Source: Antilocapra americana | Taxonomy: Eukaryota > Chordata > Mammalia > Artiodactyla > Antilocapridae | Direction: 5' to 3' | NCBI GenBank assembly: GCA_007570785.1 | Contig: ML664161.1 | Coordinates: forward strand, 45,972,951 to 46,036,950 | Length of the DNA stretch: 64,000 bases | Shown here: one piece after another, positions 9,972-22,626 of the stretch | How the letters are laid out: every line of letters starts with the position of its first letter | Position numbering within the stretch: the first letter of the stretch is position 1 | The notes under the pieces: model-generated | What the model was told of the DNA's origin: nothing | Seen by the model: the letters and a program-made list of their open reading frames with translations, nothing else | Databases searched by the model: none | Translations under genes and position numbers: made by a program

Positions 9972-12900
9972 TTTGTTTTTGTTTTGTGTGTGTGTGTGTT
10001 TTAATTAATTAATTTTTTATTGAAGGATAACTGCTTTACAGAATTTTGCTGTTTTCTGTCAAACCTAAACATAAATCAGCCATAGGTATACATATACCCC
10101 CTCCCTTTTGAAATTTCCTTCCATCTCCCTCTCCATCCCACCCCTCTAGGTTGACATGGAGCCCCTGTTTGGGTTTTCTAAACCATACAACAAATTCCTC
10201 TTGGCTATCTATTTTGTATATGGTAATATAAATTTCCATGTTACTCTTTCCATACATTTCACCCTCTCCTCCCCTCTCCCCATGCCCATAAGTCTATTCT
10301 CTATGTCTGTTTCTCCATTGTTAGCATGTAAATAAATTCTTTAGTACCATTTTTCTAGATTCCATATATATGTGTTAGAATACTGTGTTTATCTTTCACT
10401 TTCTGACTCACTTCACTCTGTATAATAGGTTCTAGGTTCATCCACCTCATTAGAACTGACTCAAATGCATTCCTTTTTATGGCTGAGTAATGGTGGAATA
10501 TATACCATAACTTCTTTATCCATTCATCTGCTAGTGAACATCTAGGTTGCTTCCATGTTCTAGCTATTGTAAATAGTGCTGGAATGAACAATGGGTTACA
10601 TGTGTCTCTTTCAATTTTGGTTTCCTCAGGGTATATGCCTTGGAGTGGGATTGCTGGGTCATATGGTGGTTTTATTCCTAGTTTTTTAAGGAATCTCCAT
10701 ACTGTCTTCAATAGTGGCTATATCAATTTACATTCCACCAATTTTGCAAGAGTGTTCCCTTTTCTCCATACCCTTTCCAACGTTTATTGTTTGCAGACTT
10801 TTTGATGAAGGCCATACTGACTGGTGTGAGGTGATATCTCATTGTAGTTTTGATTTGCATTTCTCTGATAATGAGTGATATTGAGCATCCTTTCATGTAT
10901 CTGTTAGCCATCTGTACATCTTCTTTGGAGAAATGTCTGTTTAGGTCTTTTTCCCACTTTTTGATTGGGTTGTTTGTTTTTCTGGTATTGAGTTGTATGA
11001 GCTGCTTGGATATTTTGGAAATTAATCCTTTGTCAGTTGTTTCATTTGCTTTTATTTTTGCCCATTTTGAGAGTTGTCTTTTCACCTTGCTTATACTTTC
11101 TTTTGCTGTGCATAAGCTTTTAAGTTTAATCAGGTCCCACTTGTTTACTTCTGTTTTTATTTTCATTGCTCTAGGAGGTGGGTCATAGAGGATCTTGCTT
11201 TGATTTATGTCATCGAGTGTTCTGCCTATATTTTCCTCTAAGGGTTTTATAGTTTCTGGTCTTACATTTAGGTCTTTAATCTATTTTGAGTCTATCTTTG
11301 TGTATGGTGTTATGAAGTGTTCTAATTTCATTCTTTCATATGTAGCTGTCCAGTTTTCCCAGCACCACTTGTTAAAGAGATTGTCTTTTCTCCATTGTAT
11401 GTATATTCTTGCCTCCTTTGTCAAAGATAAGGTGTCCATAGGTGCATGGATTTATCTCTAGGCTTTCTATCTTGTCCCATTGGTCTATATTTCTGTTTTA
11501 GTGCCAGTACCATACTGTCTTGATGACTGTAGTTTTGCAGTATAACCTGAAGTCAGGAAGCTTGATTCCTCCAGCTCCATTATTCTTTCTCAAGACTGCT
11601 TTGGCTATTCAGGATCTTTTGTGTTTCCATATGAACTGTGAAATTTTTTGTTCTAGTTCTGTAAAAACTGTCATTGGTAATTTGATAAGGATTGTGTTGA
11701 ATCTGTAGATTGCATTTGGTAATACAGTCATTTTCAGTATATTGATTCTTCCTACCTAGGAACATGAAATATCTCTCCATCTGTTTATGTCATCTTTGAT
11801 TTCTTTCATTAGTGTCTTATAATTTTCTGTGCACAGTTCTTTCATCTCCTTAGGTAAGTTTATTCCTAGATATTTAATTCTTTTTGTTGCAATGGTGGAT
11901 GGGATTGATTCTTTAGTTGCTTTTTCTGATTTTTCGTTGTTAGTATATAGAAATGCAAGTGATTTCTGTGTATTGATTTTGTATCCTGCAACTTTGCTAA
12001 ATTCACTGATTAGCTCTAGTGAATATATTTTCTGATACTATCTTTAGGGTTTTCTATGTACAGTATCATGTCATCTGCAAACAGTGAGAGCTTTACTTCT
12101 TCTTTTCTGATCTGGATTCCTTTTATTTCTTTTTCTTCTCTGATTGCTGTAGTGAGGATTTCCAGAACTGTGATGAATAATAGTGGTGAAAGTGGACACC
12201 CTTGTCTTATTCCTGATGTTAGGGTGAATGCTTTCAGTTTTTCACCACTGAGAATAATGTTTGCTGTAGGCTTATATATGGCCTTTACTATGTTGAGGTA
12301 GGTTCCTTCTGTGCCCATTTTTTGAAAAGTTTTCATCATAAATGGGTGTTGAGTTTTGTCAAAGGCTTTTTATGCATCTATTGAGATGATCATATGGTTT
12401 TTATCTTTCAATTTGTTAATATGGTGTATCACATTGATTAATTTCCGTATATTGAAGAATCCTCACCTCCCTGGAATAAACTCAACTTGATCATGGTGTA
12501 TGAGATTTTTGATGTGTTGCTGAATTCTGTTTGCTAAAATTTTGCAGAGAATTTTTGCATCTATATTCATTAGTGATATTGGCCTGTAGTTTTCTTTTTT
12601 GTGTGTTGAATTTGTCTGGTTTTGGTATCAGGGTGATGGTGGCCTCCTAGAATGAATTTGGAAGTGTCCCTTATACTGCAATTTTTTGAAAGAGGTTTAG
12701 AAGCATAGGCATTAGTTCTCTAAATGTTTGATAGAATTCTTCTGTGAAGCCATCTGTTCCTGGGCTTTTGTCTTTTGGGAGATTTTTTTTATCACACCTC
12801 CAATATCAGTGCTTGTAATTGGGTTGTTCATAATATCTATTTCTTCCTGGTTCAGTCTTGAAAGATTGAACTTTTCTAAGAATCTGTCCGTTTCTTTCCA

Positions 12901-13168
12901 GGTTATCTATTTTATTGCCCTATAGTTGTTCATACTAGTCTCATAATCCTTTGTATTTCTGCATTGTCTGTTGTAACCTCTCCTTTTTCATTTCTAATTT
13001 TGTTGATTTGATTCTTCTCTCTTCCTTTTTTGATGAATCTGGCTAAAGGTTTATCAATTTTGTTTATCTTCTCAAAGGACCAGCTTTTAGTTTTACTCAT
13101 CTTTGCTATTGTTTCTTTCATTTCTTTTTCATTTATTTCTTCTCAAATCTTTATAATTTCTTTCCTTG
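9972..13168 (-). mobile_element. L1 (cattle type), 5'-truncated, minus strand
   Basis: A 3.2-kb L1 with its 3' tail on the left (T/GT-rich 9972-10010 on plus) and 3' UTR to about 10354. ORF2 coding sequence runs from 10355 to about 13168, where homology stops inside ORF2. ORF1, the endonuclease domain and the 5' UTR are missing, as in most L1 insertions. It is the least decayed L1 in the window but still carries several frameshifts. Confidence 0.9.
10355..13121 (-). pseudogene. L1 ORF2 remnant (reverse transcriptase to C-terminus)
   Basis: L1 ORF2 protein nicks DNA and reverse transcribes L1 RNA. Here about 900 codons survive in shifted frames. At 12930-13121 the frame reads KSWSFEKINKIDKPLARFIK, upstream of the fingers. 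At 12016-12339 motif B ([14 protein letters not shown], residues 42-55) and active-site motif C (FADDMILY, residues 87-94) are both readable. At 10723-11166 is the connecting region ([20 protein letters not shown]). At 10355-10711 is the C-terminal end, stopping at THIYGI. The active-site Asp pair is present, but the frame is disrupted between the pieces and the N-terminal half is gone. Confidence 0.9.
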
Positions 13169-13890
13169 ATGAAATTTGGCATCAAACTTTATGTACACAC
13201 ACACACTTATATTTGGCATTAAATTTTCTAAACATAACATCTATCATCTCTATGCATAGATAGATATATACTTAAGTGAACACATATATATCTCATATAT
13301 AGAAGTTAAATCTTATAACTGGTTTCAGTGTTAATGAGAGTCTTCTTATACTTTTATTTCCTCCTTTTTTTGATTCTTTATTTCATTTACCTTCATTAGT
13401 TAAGTATTTGAAATATTAATAGATTTCATAGGCACATTAGATAGGTAGTGTATTTTCTGAGCCACTGCATATTAAAAGATTTTTTTTCTCTTTCCTTCAC
13501 ATCTAAATGACCACATTTTCTGACTCAAATTCTTGGGTCACAAGTTTTTCATTGTTTTGTGATTGTCTGGTGTTCAGTGTCAAGCTGTTTAAGGCTCACC
13601 CGTTTCTTTTCCTTTGTAAATAACATTTTTTTTGTTTCTTTTTTGCTGCCTGAGGCTCAGTTATCAATATCACACTTACTTTATAAAAAGAATTTAGTTG
13701 GCTTCTTTTTTATTCTGTCTTAGTGAATATTTTAAACAGCATTTGAAGTTATCCTTTTCTTAGAGCTTTTGTGACACCATCTAGGGACTGGTACATTTTT
13801 TTTTAAGGTTAGCTCTTCAACATCTCTCTTTCTCTGTTTCCTCTTTGATAATGTTGATCTGTTCAGGTTTTTTCTTTTTTAGGTCAAGGC
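13169..13890. other. AT-rich unassigned stretch
   Basis: Holds a short CA repeat (13195-13206) and a GATA/TA-rich run near 13255-13275. No supported gene or repeat. Confidence 0.35.
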
Positions 13891-14430
13891 TGGCTATTAT
13901 GATTTCCTAGAAAATTATCCATTTTATCCAAATCTTAAAATATAGTCCTTTAAAGTTGATTACAAAAAAATTTCCTTGTAGTTATTATAATTATTTTGTA
14001 AATTTGTGGTATCTCCAATTTTAAAAATTTAATTATCAATTTATCTATTTTATTATTGCTCTTTCACTACTATCAAATAATCAGCTCTTAGATTTATTCA
14101 GCCAGTTTCTAATTTCTAACTTATTAATTCCTACTCATTTATTGGGGTTATTGTTTTTTGCAATTATTTTTCTAATTTATCTATTAGATTCTTCATCTTT
14201 ACACTGTCTGGGCTTAAACTCTACATTCTGTTCTATAATCAATAGCCCCATATTTGCATTATTTTCAGGTTGATAGCTAAATGAAATAAAATACTCATAG
14301 CTAGATCTTTTTCTGTAAGGTATGCATTTATACCCTGATCAGCTTAAATTTTCTTAGTGGCTCCAAGTGTCTTCAAGACATCTTAAATCTTGGCTTGTTT
14401 AAAACTATTTATTCATTACCGTTATAGTCT
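13891..14430 (-). mobile_element. Old L1 ORF2 remnant
   Basis: The plus strand resembles the complement of L1 ORF2 N-terminal to the reverse transcriptase core. It overlaps the same part of L1 as 3200-3300 and 7400-7790, so it should be a separate old insertion. Heavily mutated, so the call is tentative. Confidence 0.45.
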
Positions 14431-14440
14431 AATGACAGAT

Positions 14441-15715
14441 TGTTGTTCAGCTTCTCAGTAGTGTCCAACTCTTTGTGACCCCATGGACTACAGCACACCA
14501 GGTTCCTTGTCTTTTGCCTGAAGCTTGCTCAAACCCATGTTCATTGAGTCACTGATGCTATCCAACCATCTCATCCTCTGTCATCCCCTTCTCCTCCTGC
14601 CTTCAATCTTTCCCAGCATCAGGGTCGTCTCTAAGGAGTCAGCTTTTCCCATCAGGTGGCCAAAGTACTGGAGCTTCAGCTTCAGCATCAGTCCTTCTAG
14701 TGAATATTCAGGACTGATTTCCTCTAGGATGGACTGGTTTGATCTCTTTGCAGTCCTAGGGATTCTCAAGAGTTTTCTCCACAGTTCAAAAGCATTAATT
14801 CTTTGGTGTTTAGCTTTCTTTACAGTCCAACTCTCACATTCATAAATGAATACTGGAAAAACCATAGCTTTGACTATACGGACTTTTGTTGGTGAAGTAA
14901 TGTCTGTGCTTTTAAATATGCTATCTAGGTTTCTCATAGCTATTCTTCCAAGGAGCAAGCATCTTTTAATTTGGTGGCTACAGTCACCATCTGCAGTGAT
15001 TTTGGAGCCCAAGAAAATAAAGTCTTTCACTGTTTTCATTGTTTCCCTGTCTATTTGCCATAAAATGATGAGATTGGATTCTATGATCTCAGTTTTTTGA
15101 ATGTTGAGTTTTAAGCCAGCTTTTTCACTCTCTTCTTTCACTTTCATCAAGAGGCTCTTTACTTCCTCTTAGGTTTCTGCCTTAAGAGTGGTGTCATCTG
15201 CATATCTGAGGTTATTAATACTTCTACTGGCAATCTTGATTCCAGCTTGTGATTCATCCAGCCAGCATTTCACATGATGTACTCTGCATATAAGCTAAAT
15301 AAGCAGGGTGAAAACACACAGCCTTGATGTACTCCTTTTCCAATTTGGAACCAATCCCTTCTTCCACGTCTGGTTTTAATGGTTGCCTCTTGACCTGCAT
15401 ATAGGTTTCTCAGGAGGCAGGTAAGGTAGTCTGGTATTCCCAACTCTTGAAAAATTTTCCATGGTTTGTTGTGATCCACACAGTCAAAGAATTTAGCAAA
15501 GTCAATGAAACAGAAGCAGATGTTTTTCTGGATTTTCTTGCTTTATCTATGATCCAATGGATGTTGGCAATTTGATCTCTGGTTCCTCTGCCTTTTCTAA
15601 ATCCAGCTTGAACTTCTGGAAGTTCTCAGTTCAAGTACTGTTGAAACCTGGCTTGGAGAATTTTCAGCATGACCTTGCTAGCATATGAAATGAGTGCAGT
15701 TGTGCACTAGTTTGG
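14441..15715 (-). mobile_element. BovB LINE, 5'-truncated, minus strand
   Basis: The 3' tail is at 14441 (complement of GAGTCACTCAGTC-type end) and the 5' truncation is near 15715, in the reverse transcriptase coding region. It covers about the last 1.27 kb of the element. The flanks are AT-rich and I could not fix a target duplication. Confidence 0.9.
14581..15479 (-). pseudogene. Broken BovB reverse transcriptase C-terminal ORF
   Basis: Two frames remain. At 15270-15479 the frame starts just after motif A (MDHNKPWKIFQELGIPDYL) and ends at LFSLYAEYIM. At 14581-15150 it runs from MKVKEESEKAGLKLNIQKTE through FIFLGSKITADGDCSHQIKR to [17 protein letters not shown] stop in the plus-strand 15150-15270 interval separates them across the YADD block. 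The C-terminal 189-codon frame is the best preserved BovB C-terminus on minus. Confidence 0.85.
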
Positions 15716-16820
15716 ATCACAATGTCTTCCCTTGAGGATTTTATAGCACTTAGAGTTTGATGTTGCTTGGAAACATCTGAAATAAATATTATATTTTCCC
15801 ATAACAGATAATTAATTTTCAATAAATAAATGTCTTATTTACTTATCTATAGAGTTGATAATTTTATGAGATTATATTTCTTAGTGGTGACAGATATGTA
15901 AACACTTTTTCCATGACATGATGTGTCCTTATAGACTAAAGAAGCAGTTCTGGAAGGGAAAGGATTATAAATATCTTTAAATAATTTCTGTCTTATTATT
16001 TCAGATCTCTTTAATGATGTTAGAGTGACACAGAAGGAGATAACAGATTTTACTTATGTAGGATTTCCCTTGTTGGTTTTCCATAAAGATAGTCTAGTAG
16101 TTTTCATTTTACTTGATTTTTTATTTCATTTTACTCCTTTTCCTGAAGCCTATCATTGTCCCTTTTACTGTGTTTTCAGCAATTTGTAGTATTTTGTTTC
16201 TAATGTGTCCTTCATTTCTGTTAGGGTTTTAAATACTTTTTGTTTTTTAATACTTTTTGTTACTTCTTGCCTAGTGAAAGCTCAAATATTATTTCTTTCT
16301 CTTGCCTTGTCACATCTTCTCATTTATTTTAGAGAAATTCTTTAAAGACAATTAAGAGACGATAAAGGTTCTGATTTTTAATTTTATGGAATATGCACAA
16401 TTACTATTTGTTCCATCAAAAAAAATTTTAATGAGTCAGTTTTACCTATAAGTTCTTCCATATTACTTTCCTGTTTCTTTGTAAATCTATATAATGGCGC
16501 TTGATTTTATTACTATTCCTGTAATTCCAGGACCTAATACTCAATTTGAAGCTTCCTATGGTTTAAAGACCATTTCTATATTTCAAACTTGTAGAAATAC
16601 ACACCGAAGTGTATGTGTGTGTGTGTGTGCATGTGTGGCTTCTTTTTGCCTGTATTTCCCCCAACTCACTAGAATTAATCTATCAGGCTTACCATATGCA
16701 AAGGCTCTCATCCTCTGATTTAGCAACAGATATATTTCAACAAATATGGCCTCTCTGTGATTTCTTACCTAACTTTGATTTCTCTGTTGCTTAAGATATT
16801 GAAGCAAAATAAGTCAAAAA
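15716..16820. other. Unassigned AT-rich stretch
   Basis: No gene seen. It contains a short tandem repeat of AATACTTTTTGTT (about 16232-16262) and the TG microsatellite listed separately. Some of it may be degenerate LINE. Confidence 0.35.
16611..16638. repeat. (TG)n microsatellite
   Basis: An imperfect run of GT dinucleotides broken by one TA and one CA. Likely length-polymorphic between animals. Confidence 0.9.
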
Positions 16821-16821
16821 A

Positions 16822-17030
16822 GGTGGCTCAGATGGTAAAGAATCTGCCTACAATGCAGGAGTCCCAGGTTCCATCCCTGAGTCAGGAAGATCCCCTGGAG
16901 AAGGGAATGACTACCCACTCCAGTATTCTTGCCTGGAGAATCCCATGGACAGAGGAGCCTGGTGGGCTGCAGTCCATGGTGTCTCAAAGAGTTGAACATG
17001 ACTAAGTGACTAATACTTTTCACTTTCACC
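16822..17030 (+). mobile_element. Bov-tA SINE
   Basis: tRNA-derived head (GGTGGCTCAGATGGTAAAGA, missing the first ~10 bases), Bov-A body (CCACTCCAGTATTCTTGCCT), and the BovB-like end (AGTGACTAATACTTTTCACT). Confidence 0.9.
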
Positions 17031-17534
17031 AGACAATGTTCCTATTCTCATCATTCCAAATCAGAGTTCACTGGTTAGGGGTGCCAATTACTTTGAAGAT
17101 CTATGCTCTGATAACTTTTTCTGACATTTACAGATATGATCATATGTTCTAGATTTCCCCCACGAAGTTAATAGACCTTGAATATATTTAGTGACTTTTT
17201 CCCAGAAATTTTATTAAGTTATAACTGTCTCCTGTGTAGTACATTATAGTTGTGATAAGGGAGATAGTGCCCTTATTACTCACTTTCTTTGAGTTTTATG
17301 TTATGTGTAAGGGTGGAAAAGAGAAAACTACTTTTAAAAAAGATTTATTTATTTATTTTTGGCTGTGCTGGTCCTTGTTGTCAATGCAGTTCATTGAAAT
17401 TCCACCTGTATTTTGCATATGATCTCTTATCTTGGGTATACAGTAATGTTGCCAATGTTTATTTTTAACATATTTTGTATTTTCATGGTTGAAACATTTC
17501 AAGCCTGCTACTATAGAAACTTCTGTATTTGCAC
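17031..17534. other. Unassigned, with a CHR SINE scrap
   Basis: Mostly unrecognised. At 17341-17380 the plus strand reads like the complement of a CHR SINE 3' end (ATTTATTTATTTTTGGCTGT), a 40-base remnant. The rest shows no gene. Confidence 0.4.
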
Positions 17535-17622
17535 AGTGAATCCACACCTTAAGTACCTTGAGAGCAGGGATTCATATCCAAGGCTCTTTATTGAACAAGT
17601 GCCCAATGAACATGTTTTTATT
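17535..17622 (+). mobile_element. L2 LINE 3' end fragment
   Basis: Matches the L2 terminal segment pattern: ACCTTGAGAGCAGGGATTC, then CCCAATGAACATGTTTTT, corresponding to the family's CTTGAGGGCAGGGAC ... CAATAAATGTTTG end. Confidence 0.6.
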
Positions 17623-18280
17623 TAGAACTGAATAAAATCAAAGTGAAGCTGTCCTTGGTTTTTACTTTAATATGTTAATTATGAACTTTATGTTATCCTG
17701 GTTCTGGTTACTACAATTATATAAAAGTGATAAAACTTACATGTAAAAAATACATCTATAATTCAGATTTTTGTTAACCTGTACACATTTTACTTTAGTT
17801 GAAACTCTATTTTTTAAAAGAGAAAACCTGACATAAATAAATGGGAATTTTAAAAGACATGGAAATTGTGCTATTGTTAGCTACAAATAAAGTTTTCTTT
17901 AGCTCATTCTACCAAATTGTTCACAATATATGTGGTGAAACATTCGGTTTATTCATATCAGTAAATAGTCATTTAGAAAATCTCCACTACTGTGGAATTA
18001 ATGGAGCCTCCAAATTATACAGTTTGCTTCAAGGATTATTAATTTTATCTCTCAATGTCTTTGCTTCTCAGAGTCATGATGACAATACTGGAAAGTCTAT
18101 TTTATATCATCATAAGCATTCTGTAATATCACCAAAGATACCATACCTATTGACCTAGATTTGAAGCCCTCCTTCACTTACACCATAATAATCTAAGTCA
18201 AGGGCTATTTTTTTTCTTTTGCAATGATTACCAGGCACAGAAAAGCACTCTAAGGCCCAGGGATAGAAGCATGATTATGG
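17623..18280. other. Unassigned single-copy-looking stretch
   Basis: A 105-codon plus-strand frame (17841-18158) has no recognised domain, and I treat it as chance. Confidence 0.35.
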
Positions 18281-18395
18281 AAAGAGTACCAAATCTAGAG
18301 TCAGAGGACATGAATTTGAGGTACTTGCACTGCCATTTACGATCTGTTTGACTCTGGGCATGCCATTTACCATTTCTCTGTTGCTCAGAAGGGTG
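18281..18395 (+). mobile_element. MIR SINE fragment
   Basis: MIR-like order: AAATCTAGAGTCAGAGGACA, then TGACTCTGGGCATGCCATTT, then CATTTCTCTGTTGCTCAG. Strongly diverged. Confidence 0.6.
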
Positions 18396-20499
18396 TATAC
18401 ATGAAGAAGTGTATTTGAATAAGCTTGATGAACTATACATGTGCTACAAAGCATATATAAACTGCATTGACTGTGTGGTTGCTCTTCAGATGGATGACAT
18501 CCAAATGTGATCAAAGCCAGGTCAACCAGGTAGTTGACTTGAGTGTTAAAATGTTACATGGAATGTAATAAGAGGGAGAAATGTTTATTTACCAGAACTC
18601 CTGGGGGGAAACATGGGGAGTGGGTCTGTTGTGTCTGGAATAAATATGTTGATAAGCCACTTAGTGTGAAGGAGTAAACCCTCAAGGGATATGTATCAAC
18701 AGATGGTTACCTAAACTGCTTTCTAAGGAGGATCAAGCAAGCTAATTCCAGCCCTTTGTTTTGCCAAGTGGGGTACAGAATTGGGGCTGCCAATGGAGCC
18801 CTCCTCCCCTTTCCTTCCTTCATATACCTGAGTTATTCTTATAAATAAATGTCGAATTCTGATTTCTTTTTAAAAAAATCAGTTTTAAGGGACGTCGTAG
18901 TAACATCCTGCTTGGGACACGCATAAGATGTCAGATCTTCATCAGGATAATATTCAAACTACATAGTAACATGGGAGCTGTAGCAAATGAGAGCCAAGAT
19001 TGTTTGGGGTTAAGATCTCTAAATCCTCCGTCCCCTGGCATTATTTGTTCTGACTTAGCTCTCTGGTTCAGCTTCTAGTACACTGATTGAATTCTGCTTT
19101 AAGTTTCTTATACAGTTACAGCTCTTGAAATATCCAGTGATTGCTTCCTGCTTTATTCATCATTAATGCAGTGTTTTGCAGCTCCTCTGTGCTAGGGCCA
19201 AGTGTTTATGCTTGTAGGCCTGGAGAGCTAGTAAGATTCACTCATCTTGTACTTCTCAGGGACTGATTGCCTAGGATGCTGATTATTTGTCTTATGGAAC
19301 ACCCCTGGTATTTGTAGGTAGAAGTATAGACCACAGTGAATGCCACTATTTTGGTCTAAGCATTGCTATTTTATTATTATAAACCAAGGGATAATTTATA
19401 AAGGCTGACAATATTATTTTAGTTTCCCTGAAAGTTGTTTTGATTCTCTGGGCCTCAGAGCAAGCCCTTTTTAGAACAGAAACTATTTGTTTATACAGTC
19501 AAGCTTTGAGGATGATTTATTATATATTCATGTGAAAAAACTGCAATTCAGGACTTTTAACTTTTTTTAACCTCCAAAAGCAATGGGATATGTTTCCAGA
19601 CAAAAGCAATGTCACTTGGTGAACAATCAACTTGTTATTTATCTTTTTGCTTTTGGGAAACAATACTAGGTCAGCCAAAGACATCTCCAAAAGGGTATTA
19701 GTATTAATGGAAATTAAATGGTGTACAACACAGAATGTTTTCTTCAATTATATTCTAAAATGAGATGGAAAATGATTCAATAATTCTATAACTGATACCT
19801 GTTTTAAAATATTTTTCTACATATAATTTAATATTTGTCTTATATGAAATTTATAAATTATCAAGAAGAAATAAACATAGATGCTGGAATTAATTTGTTT
19901 GATGAAAGATGATCCTTTGGCTTTGCTTATGGTATGAGAAGCATCTTAGGACTCTGATCTCTTTTTATCCATGTCAATAAGTCTCTGCTGGGTGTATATA
20001 TGTGGTACACAGAAGAGTGAGGCCATAAAATGTAATATGAACAATATAAATGTCATTCTATTACTCTCTTCCTTAAGATCATTGTGAGACTCATTCAAAT
20101 CCTCAAGGCAAAATATAAATTTCTTCAAGGCAAAATTTAATATGAAATATTACCCTTCATAACAAGATCCTTGATCAGTTTCTTAACTTTAGCACTAATC
20201 ATCCCTTCTAACTTCCCTCCAAATAACAGGTATATGCACACATGTGAGCACATACACATCCATAACTGTAGCTATAGTTTTACTACATAATTCTATCTGC
20301 ATCACTGTGTTACTTACATGAAGTCAAAGCAACCTGCCTGAGGTACTGTCTCTAAACCTGAAAATTTAACAAGTATGAGGCAGTTCCAGTATTGAAATCC
20401 TAAAAGAACAGTTACTTTACATTTTAATAGAATTTGCTATTGAGTAATTTGGGATGGTGGAATAAAATATGGACAGTTAATGTATGATCTATTGATGAC
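18396..20499. other. Unassigned 2.1-kb stretch
   Basis: I see no gene, RNA or clear repeat. A near-repeat of TCAAGGCAAAAT occurs at about 20100 and 20126. It may be single-copy DNA or very old repeat. Confidence 0.35.
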
Positions 20500-20600
20500 T
20501 AGAGGTAGCTTGAATTTGAGTTGTAACTCAGGCATTTGTGAAGTATATGATCTTGGCCAGTGTAACTTCTCTCAGCTTCAATTTCATTGCCTACAAATGG
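20500..20600 (+). mobile_element. MIR SINE fragment
   Basis: Weak MIR core: TTGAATTTGAGTTGTAACTC, GATCTTGGCCAGTGTAACTT, CTCAGCTTCAATTTCATTGC. Diverged and short. Confidence 0.5.
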
Positions 20601-20649
20601 ACCCAGCTGGAATACTGGGCAATTAGGGATGTACTAGGGCTCATTTCTG

Positions 20650-20910
20650 GAGAAGGCAATGGCAACCCACTCCAGTACACTTGTCTGGAAAATCCCATGC
20701 ATGGAGGAGCCTGGTAGGCTGCTGTCCATGGGGTCGCTAGGAGTCGGACACGACTGAGCGATTTCCCTTTCACTTTTCACTTTTCATGCACTGGAGAAGG
20801 AAATGGCAACCCACTCCAGTATTCTTGCCTGGAGAATCCCAGGGACGGGGGAGCCTGGTGGGCTGCACAGAGTTGGACATGACTGAAGCTACTTAGCAGC
20901 AGCAGCAGCA
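20650..20910 (+). mobile_element. Bov-A2 SINE (dimer)
   Basis: Two Bov-A monomers in tandem, each starting GGAGAAGG(C/A)AATGGCAACC, joined by a CACTTTTCACTTTTCATGCA linker, ending in (AGC)n at 20895-20910. It is flanked by direct repeats GGGCTCATTTCTG (20637-20649) and GGGTTCATTTCTG (20911-20923), the target-site duplication. Confidence 0.95.
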
Positions 20911-20923
20911 GGGTTCATTTCTG

Positions 20924-21284
20924 TGCTGGGGTTTTGGAGAAGACTCTTGATAGTCCCTTGGACTGCAAGGAGATCAAACTAGTCCATCCTAAAGGAAATC
21001 AACCCTGAATAGTCACTGGAAGGACTGATGCTGAAGCTGAAACTCCAATACTTTGGCCACCTCACACGAGGAACTAACTCATTGGAAAAGACCCCAGTGC
21101 TGGGGAAGATTGAAAGCAGGAGGAGAAGGGGACAGCAAAGGATGAGATGGTTGGATGGCATCACCGATTCAATGGACATGAGTTTGAGCAAGCTCTGGGA
21201 GTTGGTGATGGACAGGGAAGCCTGGCAGGCTGCAGTCCAGAGTCACAAAGAGTCAGACACAACTGAGCGATGGAACTGAACTGA
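20924..21284 (+). mobile_element. BovB 3' end, 5'-truncated
   Basis: The last ~360 bases of BovB, from GGAGAAGACTCTTGATAGTC to GATGGAACTGAACTGA. The plus frame at 21028-21279 keeps [20 protein letters not shown] from the C-terminus. Direct repeats GGGTTCATTT at 20911-20920 and 21285-21294 bound it, sharing the left copy with the neighbouring Bov-A2. Confidence 0.95.
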
Positions 21285-21294
21285 GGGTTCATTT

Positions 21295-22626
21295 CCCACT
21301 GACTTACTTGCTAGGCTAAGGAGAGAATTAACTGGGTGGGGGATAGGGGTTGGGTGAAAGGTTGGTGATGAACGCTACTGAATGAGTGACTTCGACGTTT
21401 GCAGGCTTGGAGTGCACCCATGAGCATTTTTAAAAGTTCAAAAACAAAGGTAGATCAGAAAATGGGAATCAGTGCCAAGGGCTGGAGACCAAGTCAGGCC
21501 TTAAAAGGGGCTGGCAGGGAAAAGAGGGTCAGGACCACTTGGAAGGCTCATGGCAGGGGATAGACTGGAAGGGACTTGCCTCTGATCATCTCAGACAATA
21601 AAAATGCATTAACTCACAGGATGCTTGTGAGCATAGGCTATTAAAAGTCATGTAATTTGAAGCATTTAAAAAACCATAAAGCCCTAACAGACATTACTAT
21701 TTTTATCCTGCAGTATCATAAAGATGAAACAACTGCAAAAAAACTTGTCAAGATTAACCCCATCAGGGAGCAATTGAACAGCTGTCCTCCCTTTTACCCA
21801 GGGGAACATGCACTTGGCATTCATGGAAACCTTGCCTTTGCTTCTCGTGTTTCTGCACTCTATCGGGACTGAGGGCATTCACCTTTTCCTTTGATCTCGG
21901 GTTGCTTTTAGTGAATCCTCCAATTTCCAACCATAAAGGCTAATGCAATACTAGGACTTGAGGCATTTTCATCAAGAAATCTCTCAACTCCTGCTATCTA
22001 AAGTTAAAAAATATATTTCTGAGGGGCAAAGTTCTTTTTTTTTTCCCCCCTACTTTCCTATTTGTTGAGGACTTTGTCCTGGTGGGCTGATGTGCTTACA
22101 TTCCATTACCACAAATTCAATTGCCGGACAGTTTGTTCTCAATTCCCACCCCTGCCCCAGATACAAAACTACAGTTAGAATGGGTTGTCTTTAGCAAGTA
22201 CCTTACTTTCCTTTTGTTGATGAGATTCTCTGAACCTCTCACTGCCTGTGTGATATTATTATTCCTTTTTAATAGCTTTTCATTTTCTCAACCATTACTG
22301 GTCACTTTACTGTTGAGTGGATATTTTTCTACCAATAGGTAGACATTTAACTGTCAACCTGAGAGGAACTTGTACACTGGAAATCCTTTGTCTACGTGTT
22401 TATTCAGAAGATCAATTTGTCATTGTCTTTCTTATTCAATGATTTCTGTTCTCACTGGTCTTTGCTTCTTGTCCCTCTTTCTTCAAAGTTGCACACATCC
22501 CTGAACCATCCCTTTCTGATGATATTAATCTAACATTCAGGCTGCTCCATTAACGAGCTCAGTTCAAAAATGCAAAGTGAAATGTTCATCTCAACCTCGC
22601 TTTTAAGAGTAGACACTGCTCTTCAT
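21295..22626. other. Unassigned stretch
   Basis: No gene recognised. Short frames at 21657-21872 and 22121-22342 lack recognisable motifs. A T9C6-type run lies at 22036-22050. Confidence 0.35.

Noticed and set aside
10850..11461. Long plus-strand frames over 10.8-12.3 kb
   Set aside because: They are antisense by-products of the minus-strand L1 ORF2 and consist of hydrophobic low-information residues typical of T-rich complements.
14581..15150. 189-codon minus-strand frame as a gene
   Set aside because: It is BovB C-terminal coding sequence within a 5'-truncated element.
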